Shown here: one piece after another, positions 19,721 to 28,314 of the stretch
Numbering within the stretch: the stretch's first letter is position 1
Layout: every line of letters begins with the position of its first letter
Source: Prorocentrum cordatum
Lineage: Eukaryota > Sar > Dinophyceae > Prorocentrales > Prorocentraceae
Length of the DNA: 64,000 nt
Direction of reading: 5' to 3'
Assembly (NCBI GenBank): GCA_963575745.1
Contig: CAUYUJ010015504.1
Location: forward strand, 325,934 to 389,933
The notes under the pieces: generated by a model
The model's input: the letters and a program-made list of their open reading frames with translations, nothing else
Told to the model about the DNA's origin: nothing
The model's database searches: none
Program-made: the position numbers and the translations under genes

Positions 19721-20308
19721 TCGTCGCCTCCTGCCTGCCGGCAAGCCAGTCGACGTGCCGAGTACACGAGCGGGCCGTCTTGGGTCCTGGCCGAAGCCAC
19801 GGTGAGGCCGTCGTGCTTGGAGCCAAACGCTGCCGCAACGACCAGAGCATCACGAAAGCCCTAGGGCGCGGCCATCGACACCACGAGGTGCCACACTCAC
19901 GCGCGCTGCGGGTCCTGATGCGGGTCCTGGTGCTTGGGCTTCATGCGGAAGACCGCCCGGTCGATGGCGGGGCCGTCCATGTCGTTGAGGCACTTGAGAG
20001 CGTGTTGTACCCTCTGCTCGTGTGGGCTCCCCTCGTCCATCCTCATGAAGGCCTCCTTCATCGTGACCACCATGCGCGCGAAGAGGACCACGCGCAGCGA
20101 GCACCCGGCGGGATGTGGAGGCCCGTCGCCCAGCTTGAGGTCCCGCCACCCCTCCCGCTGCTTCACCACCTGGTCTTAGACTGCTGGGTCTTTGAGCAGT
20201 GCTGGCATCGTGGACCGATCCGCCAGCTCCGCGATCGACCTCCCGTGTGCCACGAACAGCTGGGCCATCGCTCGCTGGACGCCGCTGGGGCGCGGACCGG
20301 CCCTGGGC

Positions 20309-20501
20309 TTATGTCGGGCCTCTCCCCCTACATGGGGATTTTCGACGAAAAATAAAAAGCACCCCAAACATACACCCAAAAGGTCAAACATACTCAAAAA
20401 AACAGTCCCCAGACTATTTTTTGATTATTTTTTGATTATTTCTGGGGTATTTGTTATTTTTCGTCGACAATACCCCTGTATGGGGGACAGGCCCGACTTA
20501 A
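20309..20501. mobile_element. 193-bp MITE with perfect 8-bp target duplication
   Basis: Terminal repeats TTATGTCGGGCC and GGCCCGACTTAA are flanked by CCCTGGGC at 20301-20308 and 20502-20509. Longer inner arms (TTTTCGACGAAAAATAA and TTATTTTTCGTCGACAA) make it a strong foldback. The 8-bp duplication suits a hAT-type element. Element plus duplication is 201 bp, a multiple of three, and flanking frames on the minus strand join as AVAQPRAGPRPSGV. Confidence 0.92.
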
Positions 20502-20643
20502 CCCTGGGCTGCGCCACCGCAGGTTGGCCCGCTCCGGCCGCCGCTGCCCCCGCAGCCCCGAGGAGCGCTATAGCGCCATAACCACTGGCAGGGAGCGCTG
20601 TCCAACGAGCTTGCCGGGCCGACACTTCCGCAGACGAAAGCAC

Positions 20644-20935
20644 GTGTTTATATCGGGGGCGGCAAAGAGGGGGGTGATGACTAGGGGGGGTTGGATATCA
20701 TGGCGGGGGCCATGATATTTCCCGAGATTTCATGGCGCTTCTTCTTGTTTCATTACGTCCCTGGCCCCCCCGCTGGGTCGCGCACATGACGCCCGTCATG
20801 ATTTGCACCCCCCCCTCTCTTGGACACCCCCCTCTTGGCCGCCGCTCCCGATGATACGGAGCAAGGGGCATACCACACCTATACGACCACCCTTCGGGTG
20901 ATAAGGAGGTCGTGGGGGGGGAGGGAGAGGGGGGA
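20644..20935. other. No gene; short palindrome
   Basis: GATATCATGG and CCATGATATT form a short hairpin at 20695-20722. C-runs and G-runs are frequent. Nothing coding is supported. Confidence 0.5.
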
Positions 20936-21230
20936 AACCAGCATCGATCTCACTATCGATCTCACTGTCGATCCCACTATCGATCTCACTCAACGGGACA
21001 CCACGAGACACCACGGGACACCACGGGACACCGCGTGACACCGCGAGCCACCGCCGGACAGACTGGCGGACGGGCGGGCGGGGGAGAATCATTTGAAATT
21101 TGTCTTGACTTCGCCCTAGCACCGTCGGACACCACGGGACACCGCGGGACACCGCGAGCCACCGCTGGACGGGCGGACGGGAGGGGGAGAATCATTTGTC
21201 TCGACTTCGCCCTAGCAACGACGGGTTCAT
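20936..21230 (+). repeat. GATCTCACTATC and GGGACACCRC arrays with a 95-bp duplication
   Basis: Units of ATCGATCTCACT (20943-20990) are followed by GGGACACCACG units. A block of about 95 bp, GAGCCACCGC to TTCGCCCTAGC (21041-21120), recurs at 21147-21215. All frames over it are shadows. Confidence 0.85.
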
Positions 21231-21481
21231 TCCTCTCGCGCGCCCGCGCAGCTTCGCCTCGCCCGCGCGCACGACACAAACGAAAGGAAACGATTTCCTG
21301 GTTGGGGGTGTCCGATCCACTGCGATCTCACGCCCCAACCTTCGATGCAACGCAAATTTTACTACATGCTTCAGAATGCACGCGCGCAGGAAATATGGTT
21401 TGATGTCGGTTGCCACAGTGCTCGCAATACAAATTCCATTGTAACACCACGGCTGACGTGACAACAACAACATCATCATCA
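21231..21481. other. No supported gene
   Basis: Unique sequence before the putative exon. A frame is open through it on the plus strand but shows no motif. Confidence 0.4.
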
Positions 21482-21566
21482 ACAGCCCAGCGGGGCAGTT
21501 TTTCTTCAAGAAGGAGCTATCGCCCGAATGGCAGCCCAATCGGGTCTTGGGCTTTCGCCTTGCAAG
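21482..21566 (+). CDS. Possible exon before a poly-T intron
   Basis: The frame reads RRSYRPNGSPIGSWAFALQ and ends CAAG|GAGGCG, a possible GA donor in the phase needed by the next exon. The start given is the beginning of the protein-like stretch, not a proven border. The family is not recognised. Confidence 0.3.
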
Positions 21567-21604
21567 GAGGCGCTTTATGTTTTTTTCTTTTTTTTTTTGC
21601 TTTG

Positions 21605-21645
<41 letters not shown>

Positions 21646-21730
21646 TTTTTTTTTTTTTTTTTTTTTTTTTTTTGTTTTTTTTTTTTGTTTTTTTTTTTTT
21701 TTTTTTTTTTTTTCTGTTTTTTTTTTTTTT

Positions 21731-21765
<35 letters not shown>

Positions 21766-22002
21766 TTTTTTTGTTTTTTTTTTTTTTTTTTTCCTTTTTT
21801 TTTTTTTTTTGTTTTTATTTTTTTTTTACTTTTTTGTGTTTTTTTTTTTTACTTTTTTTTTTTTTTTTTATTTTTTTTTTTTTTTCTTTTTTTATTTTTT
21901 TATTTTGTTTCTTCTTTTGTTTTTTGTTTTTTTTTTATTTTTTTTATTTTTTGTTGTTTTTTTTTATTTTTTTATGTTTTTTTTGCTTCTTGCACTGAAC
22001 AG
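21567..22002 (+). repeat. Poly-T tract of about 400 bp, possibly an intron (436 nt, GA-AG)
   Basis: From 21580 to 21985 almost every base is T, with scattered single G, C or A. It ends TTGCTTCTTGCACTGAACAG, a good acceptor. The long phenylalanine frames across it are shadows. The tract could be an extreme polypyrimidine tract, an expanded poly-A/T tail of a retroposed sequence, or partly a sequencing artefact. Confidence 0.6.
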
Positions 22003-22080
22003 GAAGGCTTGTGGAGATTTGTGAGGAGGGCGTTTGGGACGGGAAGGTGTACTGCAGCATGGCCGGCGCAGCTTGGGTTC
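22003..22080 (+). CDS. Possible exon after the poly-T intron
   Basis: Spliced to 21566 the frame continues as GRLVEICEEGVWDGKVYCSM, then AGAAW before a GT at about 22077. The wording is protein-like. No family is recognised. Another small exon could lie at 22258-22325, between GTGTACAG and GGCAG|GTCAG. Confidence 0.35.
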
Positions 22081-22620
22081 CTTGTGATCCTCGCCCTCCT
22101 CCCTCCTCCACTTCCTTCCTCTATGTCATCCCTTCATCTCCACCTCATCCCCAACCCTCCCTCCCCCCCCCGGCCCTTTCCCCCTTGTGTGCGTGCCCGT
22201 CGTAGAAGAGAGGCGGCGCATTGTTCTCCTTTTGCAAATTTGTTGTGCGTGTGTACAGGTCGCCCGCAGAGGGTCCCCCGCGGCTCCTGCCGCCAGCGCT
22301 TTCGGCTCGCTGGGCCCGGAGGCAGGTCAGCGAGGAGGCAAGCGGCAAGGAGGAGAAGGAGGAGGAGGAGGAGGAGGAGGAGGAGGAGGAGGGGGAGAGG
22401 CAGCAGGATGAGGAGGAGGAGGAGGATGAGGAGGAGGAGGATGAGGAGGAGGGGGGAGGAGGGGGAGGAAGAGAGTGGATATGGACGGGAGGAGGAAGTC
22501 CGCGCAGGAAGCGGAGGGGTGGTGGTGGGACGTTGGCATGAACACGGAAGTTGCGTTCTGTCACAGTAGGCTCATTCAACGGCGCTGATCCGATGGCGGG
22601 TAGAACCCTAAAGCCTGGCA
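22081..22620. repeat. C-rich sequence and GGA tract (22345-22470)
   Basis: The GGA tract covers about 130 bp. Upstream is a C-rich stretch and the possible mini-exon at 22258-22325 noted above. No firm gene. Confidence 0.7.
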
Positions 22621-23145
22621 TTGGGCGCGGCAGTATCCACAAGGGCAGCGGCTGCCATGGAACTTGGCACGAGCCAGGGCGCTTGGGATGTTGGAGAGCA
22701 GTGCCAATCCATGCCTGCTCCAAATAGGGCCCGCGGCGCTGAGAGAGCGCACGCGGCCGCCGAGGGAAGCGACGACCTGGGGCAGCAACGGGCCTGGGAG
22801 GGGGAGCAAGCGGCAGTAGGCACACGCCTCGGCACCGACGAGATTTCGACGCCGCGCGCGTCGCCCCAAACCGGGGCCCCGCACCCTCCGAACCTTGGGC
22901 CACGCACAGCCAGGGGGCGGCGCCCACGCCCCGAGCACCGAACTGCACCACACAGCGGGACCAAGGGCCACCGGCCACTCCTGCAGCAGCGCCGCCGCCG
23001 CCGCAAGGGCCACGGCCTGGCGGAGTTCGGTTCCACCAGGAGCCCGAACGCCCTGCCCGAGCGAAGAAGAAAGGGGGCGTAGAAGCGAAGAAGAAAGGGG
23101 AGGGGGGGGAGTGGGGAGGGAGGATCGAGGAGGGAGAAGAGATGA
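22621..23145. other. GC-rich open region without a recognisable gene
   Basis: Both strands are open here. A plus frame beginning MELGTSQGAWDVGEQ at 22657 runs to 23082 and is Arg/Gly-rich and unlike any family I know. The minus frames over it are longer but follow the base composition. I make no gene call. Confidence 0.35.
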
Positions 23146-23505
23146 TTGGACGAGGTGGTGGAGGACGCGGAGGAGGAGGAGTAGGAGGAGGAGGAGGAGG
23201 AGGAGGAAGAGGAGGAGGAATAGGAAAAGCATGCGAGGATGGAGGATGGGAATGAGCAGGAGGAGCACGATAATGACGAGTACCCTCTGACTTGACCGCG
23301 AGCATTGTACAGGCGTGCGCGAAGCTCGAGGAGGCGGGGGAAGGGGACAGGGAGAGACGGAGGGGAGCAGGGCGAGGAAGAAGGGAGGACGTACGAGGGA
23401 TGTTGGGAAGGGTAGCTCGAGGAGGCGGGGGAAGGGGACAGGGAGAGACAGGAGAGAGCAGGGCGAGGAAGAAGGGAGGACGTACGGGGGATGTTGGGAA
23501 GGAGG
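23146..23505 (+). repeat. GGA tract and a 91-bp tandem duplication
   Basis: GGA units fill about 23155-23225. A block starting GCTCGAGGAGGCGGGGGAAG at 23324 recurs at 23415, almost identical, giving two units of 91 bp. Confidence 0.85.
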
Positions 23506-23574
23506 CGTGGGCACGTGAATTGGGCGATGGAAAGGCTTGTAATGCTGCTCCAAGGCAAACTCGGCCCTCGGGGA

Positions 23575-23660
23575 AAAAAGTTCCAAGTTCAAAAAAAGTT
23601 CCGTTTAAGTTCAAAAAAAGTTCCGTTTAAGTTCAAAAAAAAGTTCCGTTTAAGTTTATT
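23575..23660 (+). repeat. AAAAAAAGTTCCGTTTAAG array, three units
   Basis: Units of about 25 bp (AAAGTTCCGTTTAAGTTCA) mark an abrupt change from GC-rich to AT-rich sequence. Confidence 0.85.
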
Positions 23661-24320
23661 TTTTGATTTATTTCAATGGAATGGTAACGAAATCACATGA
23701 ATTCATATGAAAAAAGCTATTATAATTGTTTATTTTATTTCATTTTCATTAAAAATTGAAAGATTTTGAATTCATGCTCTTCAATTTTAATATTAAAATG
23801 ATAAGATTTTGCTGTTTTTCCCATACAGGCTCTATTGAATGATATTTTATGTTTTAATGGAATGGTAACGAAATCATATGAACTCATATGAAAAAATGAT
23901 TAAAATTGTCTATTGTATTGCATTTTTCAATCAAAATTGAAATATATGAAAATGCATGTTTTTCAATTTTAATATTAAAATGCAACAATTTTGGTGTTTT
24001 TCGTACAAAATTTATTGTAGTTTATCTGTATTATTAATGTGATGGTAACGATATTATATGAATTCACATGAAAAAAAAGTATTAGAATACGCTATTTTAT
24101 TACATTTTTTCTTTCAAAATTGAAATATGTTTAATTCATGTTCTTCAATTTTAATATTTAAAAGATATAGGTTTGCTGTTTTTCGTAACAGAATTTATTG
24201 AATGTTTTTCTTAATTTAATGGGGTGGTATCGAAATTCTATGAATTCATATGAAAAGTTGTTGTTTGAATTATTTGGTTTTTAAATGAAAGTGGTTTATT
24301 TTTTACTTTTAATATGTAAA
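23661..24320 (+). repeat. AT-rich satellite, about 3.5 units of 180-182 bp
   Basis: The landmark ATGGTAACGA recurs at 23681, 23862 and 24042, and as GTGGTATCGA at 24224. Each unit continues with CATATGAA, a CAAAATTGAAA-like block, TTCAATTTTAATATT and TGCTGTTTTTC. Units are roughly 75-80% alike. It is the only large AT-rich satellite in the window. Confidence 0.9.
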
Positions 24321-25160
24321 TGATATCATCGTGTTGTTTTTATTCGAAACTAATTGGATATGTACAATTCGTTACATTTATTGAAATTACGCTTTTATTC
24401 CTCATTGAAATTGTGTGTATTTGAATTTTCAGTGGAAACGAGACCGCACAACATCATATTTTAAATGCACGCCGCATGTTATTATAATTCGTTGATTCGA
24501 ACATTTGGGATTTTTTTCTTTAGTTGCACATTATGTGCTATCATACATCGCACAATTGATGTGTCATTAGTAATCATTAGTACAGCCAAGACAAGCATGA
24601 ATAACGCCAGACAGCCTTGTATTCCCAATATTTTTTTATGGGTGATATAGAATATCACAAAACCATCCAACAAGAGTATACATGCATTAATTTGTTTGAG
24701 CGTCGTACTCATGGGAGTTTGCCACATTGGTATGGAAGCAGCGGAAGTTTCATGTTTGTTTTGAGCATATCATCGCGAATGTCACCACGATGTGCTGCGG
24801 AAACACACATATCTACATGAAAGAAAACCCATACCCGCATGCATTCTATTTTCCCCTACATACACATTGTGTGCATCCGGAATGTGCATCCGGAATTGTT
24901 TTGGAAAGCGTTAATTTAAGTTCGCAAATACACATCAATAATTTTCTGGATGCGCAGAATGTCCACGCAACCATGTAGTTCCATTCATGGGATACCATTC
25001 ACTCACGAGTGACAACTATCCTCAATTATCCTGTCTATTGCAGGAATGTGTGTACACAAATATGAGGAACGCAGGGCTCTTGCTAAACATGCATGTATCT
25101 ATATATATACATATATATATGGGTTGATATGTACATATACGCATAGTTGAGCGGCAGCGT
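24321..25160. other. AT-rich sequence without a gene
   Basis: The sequence stays AT-rich to about 25150 but is not clearly repetitive, apart from a duplicated GTGCATCCGGAAT (24870-24900) and TATATA runs at 25098-25122. Short frames only. Confidence 0.5.
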
Positions 25161-25959
25161 TGCGCTCAAGCACGATATGGCAGCAGAGCCACCTGCATTC
25201 ATGTGAACATACATCACATGATTGAAAAATTGCAAACGCAACCGCAGGACATCGCAACGAAAGTCCTGCTGGAGCACGTGGCAGGCCCCGAAAAACACGC
25301 GGAAAACCTTGGGACAAACGTTTGTTTGGGGTCTTGGCCCCCAGTGCCCAGTCAGTCAGGACGGAGAGCCCCACAGGACCTGAGGATATTCCAACTCGTG
25401 CCTCGGGGCACGGTGGCGGATACATGGTGGTTTCGAGAGCGCGAGCACGTTCTGCTCTCGAGCGCGTTATGGTTTAGAATGGGGTGTTACGATGTTCTAG
25501 CCTTTTTTTCTCTCCCGTGCAAGATCTGGCCTCGGCGACGCATTGTTCCCAATTCTCCTGTGTGTGGTGGTCGTTGTTGTGAGTTCGCCGCGCGGTGCCC
25601 GCCCTTCTCACCTCCTCCCGCCCCCCCCCATCCTCCTCCTCCCCTCCTCTCCTCGTCCCTTCTAAGCTTGATCCTCCTCGGCCCTCCTCCCATCGCGCCG
25701 CTCCTGCTTCTTCTGTCGCGCTCCTTTTGGCACGCCCCTCGCGCGACTCCTGCCTCCTGGCGGAGCTCCACCTATAGCTCCACTGGGCATGCTCGTACGG
25801 CGTCCCCGCGCCCACTCCGGCACACCCGCCGCACGCTGCGAGGCCGACGAGGAGAGCTCGACCCATGGCCCATGGCCTCCGAGGGTGTGTTCGCATGGCC
25901 TCCCTGCGCCCACTCCGGCGCACCCCTCGCTCGCTTCGTGGCGCGCCGTGAGCTCAGCC
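25161..25959. other. No firm gene; possible exon near 25203-25330
   Basis: A plus frame reads IEKLQTQPQDIATKVLLEHV then AGPEKHAENLG near 25220-25312, which looks like an exon, but I find no partner or splice borders. The part 25600-25960 contains a block (CCCACTCCGGCACACCC, CGAGCTCGACCCATGGCC) with a partial tandem repeat. Confidence 0.3.
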
Positions 25960-26021
25960 TACAGTCGGGGCGCTGCAGAAGGAGCCTTTTTCGCTCGGGA
26001 GGAGCTCGGTTTATATAGTTC
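25960..26021 (+). mobile_element. Left end related to the TACAGTCGGGGC MITE
   Basis: TACAGTCGGGGCGCTGCAGA, AGGAGCCTTTTTCG and GGGAGGAGCTC match the first 50 bp of the MITEs at 16794 and 19082. No right end follows; the duplicated segment starts immediately after. Confidence 0.7.
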
Positions 26022-28040
26022 CGATCCGCTCAGTTCTGCAAAATACTGAAAAGCTGAAAATATCCCAAAAATACTCCCAGAATGCACTTTGGACACTTAT
26101 GTTAAAATACTCCAAAAATACTTTTGGAATTATCAAAAAATCCTTTTGTAAAACTCAATTATCTGATCGATGCACCAGGGCCGCATCTACTCATGATAGC
26201 GGTACACGGCATAGCACGGCCAATAGAAACATCATATCATCATCACCTAAACAATAGCATGGCATAGCGTTTCCTAACACCGTAGGATATGTAACATACC
26301 ATGGCATACCACAACACAATACCATAACATGGCATTGCGTAGCCACCTACAATATAAACGCGCCCAGCAGATCGCGAGGATGTCTCGAGCGATGCGCTGG
26401 TTCCAGCATCCCCAGGGGGGAGCCGCCAGGGGGGTAGGACAATCCCCCGTCACCCTCCCCGACGGCCTGTTCCGACGGCCTTTCCCGTCACTTGCTGTTT
26501 TGGATCGAACCCTTCCCGACGGCCCTTCCCGACGGGCCCTCCCCGACTGCCCTTCCCGACGGGCCCTTCCCGACGCCCGTCACGACAGGCGCTTCTGACA
26601 TTTAACCCACCGATGATACGCCCAGAAGCTGACCAAGAACAATGTGAAGCCAGCTCAGATGATGTTGCTTTGTGGGGGCACTACGGAGACCTCAACATGC
26701 GTTCGCTGGACAAATCAGGCTACTGGACTCGGGAAGGCCGCTGGGTACCCCCTGACAACGCGGCCCAGACAGCAACGGCAGACAACCAATCCCAGACGGC
26801 AGCAGCCCGACAGGGCGCACCTTCGGATTCTTCCAGCAGCATGAGCGTCATCAGCATCACCAGCAGCGACGACAGCTCAGGGCAATCCTCTTCGGCGGCA
26901 CCAGCAGCCTCCCCATCGGCGGCAACAGCGCCATTACCAGCAGCACTAGCGACCTCATCGGCGACAGCCTCACCAGCAGCAGCGACGACAGCCTCACCAG
27001 GGCAATCCTCTTCGGCGGCACCAGCACCATCAGCACCAGCAGCGCCATCGACCTCGTCGCCAGGGCAACCCTCTTCGGCGGCACCAGCACCACCAGCACC
27101 AGCACCAGCAGCGCCATCGACCTCGTTCAACGTCGACGTTGGGCCATCAAATGCGCCAGGCAAGATCACTTACTATGCAAGTCGTGGAGGTCGCTTTGAA
27201 GCAACGTGTTTCTTTCATGGAGGCCTGTGCCGCCGCTCGAGGACAGCGACGTCGCCAAAAGGAAAGCGACTCCTTTCTAATCCTGGTCAGGGCCGTTGCG
27301 TCGGTGAGCTCATTGCGTGGTTGAAGGTTGGGCCGACGCTCTCGCGAGAGCAGCATGTGAGTTACAATCCAGATAAGATAGCGCGAGTTCTGGCCAGGTC
27401 CGAAGCAAAACAGTCGGCCCACGCTCAAGCAATCCTTACGTGCGAGCGCCCGAAGAGCGCAGACTCAGACAGCGAGCCCGAGGGGCCGTTCTAGGCGATC
27501 GGCCGCGCCGAAAACAAGCCCAGAGGCAGCCGTGCATCATTGCCTGTTTCGGCCCGCCCCTGGCCATCGCAAGGCCCGTGCATCCTGCCATGTGGGCCCG
27601 CCCATTGCCATTCTATTGTTCTGGAAAGTCCGTTGCGGAGTTGCTGGCCCAGGGCCCAGGGCCTTGTATCCTTACATCGCGCTCGTGATATGAGATCGTT
27701 GGGTTGGATTGCATTGCGTTGGGTGCCCATCCACCCCATGCCCCCGCATGCTGAATCCGTTGTCAAGAGTCTTCCCAGCGTGCTTGAATCGGATTGGATT
27801 GCGTGCCTACCTGTTCCCCGTGTTCCTGGATTGTATACGCACCCCTCCAATATTGCATGATTCATCCGAAACGCTTCGCGTGCCAGCCCGTCCAGAAACG
27901 ATGCCCATGATGGGCTGCTTGGAAGAAGCTCTTGGGGCAATCTTGCACACTACCATGTTGGTCCCTCTCGGGGCTATTTCGGGAGATGTATTGGCCCGCC
28001 CCCGTCTGCCCTGAGTGTTGAGCAATCTTGGAAGCCATCT
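26022..28040 (+). repeat. Duplicated segment, copy 1 (with intact gene)
   Basis: This segment matches 45680-47655 from an AT-rich left part (AATACTCCCAGAAT, ACTTATGTT), through a 13-bp CCCTTCCCGACGG array (26445-26590), the gene at 26613 and about 500 bp of 3' flank, ending near TGAGTGTTGAGCAATCTTGG. The leftmost 200 bp also occur inverted at 59540-59745. A degenerate CATAGCATGG-like tract lies at 26200-26340. Confidence 0.9.
26613..27494 (+). CDS. Cys/His-rich protein of a repeated family, intact copy
   Basis: This 293-residue protein starts MIRPEADQEQ at the first ATG after a non-coding 13-bp array. Residues 75-170 are a low-complexity Ser/Ala/Pro region with internal repeats (GQSSSAAPA). 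The C-terminal 110 residues are the informative part: PGKITYYASRGGRFEATCFF, a C199-x2-H202-x3-C206 cluster followed by RR, then LLSNPGQGRCVGELIAWL and a tail ending ERPKSADSDSEPEGPF. The C-terminal block is shared with frames at 46254 and 39345, with identity concentrated at the Cys/His cluster and the PGQGR-VG-L-AWL motif. It may bind zinc. I do not recognise a named family. Being inside a duplicated segment, it may travel with a mobile unit. Confidence 0.7.
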   Translation: MIRPEADQEQCEASSDDVALWGHYGDLNMRSLDKSGYWTREGRWVPPDNAAQTATADNQSQTAAARQGAPSDSSSSMSVISITSSDDSSGQSSSAAPAASPSAATAPLPAALATSSATASPAAATTASPGQSSSAAPAPSAPAAPSTSSPGQPSSAAPAPPAPAPAAPSTSFNVDVGPSNAPGKITYYASRGGRFEATCFFHGGLCRRSRTATSPKGKRLLSNPGQGRCVGELIAWLKVGPTLSREQHVSYNPDKIARVLARSEAKQSAHAQAILTCERPKSADSDSEPEGPF

Positions 28041-28314
28041 CACTGCTCCTTGGTGAGGGTGATCGCGGGGCCACCTTGGGGCACCTTAGGGGGTTCCAAT
28101 TACCGTACCCTCGCCACCCCCTTGGGCGAACTGTTCTCACGCATATTGGGTTTTTCTCTCTTCCACCACCCACCATTCCCATTCGGGGGTTGTTTCATCG
28201 CCCCCCGAACCCCCCGCCCCTGCGGTCTGGACGGCGAGGGGCCAGTTGCACTTTTGTTGGGGTCCTCGCCGTTTTGGTTCGTTGCGGCTTCGAAGCCTCG
28301 TCGCCCCCGCGCGC
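28041..28314. other. Spacer between duplicated segment and the large frame
   Basis: Unique sequence. The frame of the next gene is already open from 28246, before its first ATG. Confidence 0.5.

Larger units (their letters stand above)
19261..20643 (-). pseudogene. Broken coding sequence pierced by MITEs, family unknown
   Basis: Reading the minus strand and removing the two internal elements with one copy of each target duplication gives one continuous frame, broken only by three stops: TAA at 20176-20178, TGA at 19897-19899 and TAG at 19861-19863. Protein-like blocks include VQRAMAQLFVAHGRSIAELA, HALKCLNDMDGPAIDRAVFR, GFRDALVVAAAFGSKHDGLT and DDELPKRKRQLGEDG. The sequence is helical, then basic and Pro/Ala-rich. 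The spacing between the last two stops (42 nt, GCGTGAG to CCCTAG) could be a tiny GC-AG intron, but the sequence between (VWHLVVSMAAP) itself looks coding, so I favour a pseudogene. No known family recognised. Confidence 0.6.

Noticed and set aside
19861-19902. A 42-nt GC-AG intron in the broken minus-strand gene
   Set aside because: The intervening sequence reads VWHLVVSMAAP in frame and looks coding, so nonsense mutations are simpler.
20309-20509. The 193-bp MITE acting as a newly created intron
   Set aside because: GT-AG borders exist at the target duplication, but their use would add one base and shift the frame; the gene also has three other stops.
21547-22569. Plus-strand 340-codon frame, mostly phenylalanine
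   Set aside because: It is a translation of the poly-T tract.
22145-23614. Minus-strand open frame of 489 codons
   Set aside because: It follows a C/T-rich complement of GGA tracts and a 91-bp duplication and contains the same words shifted between frames. No domain is visible.
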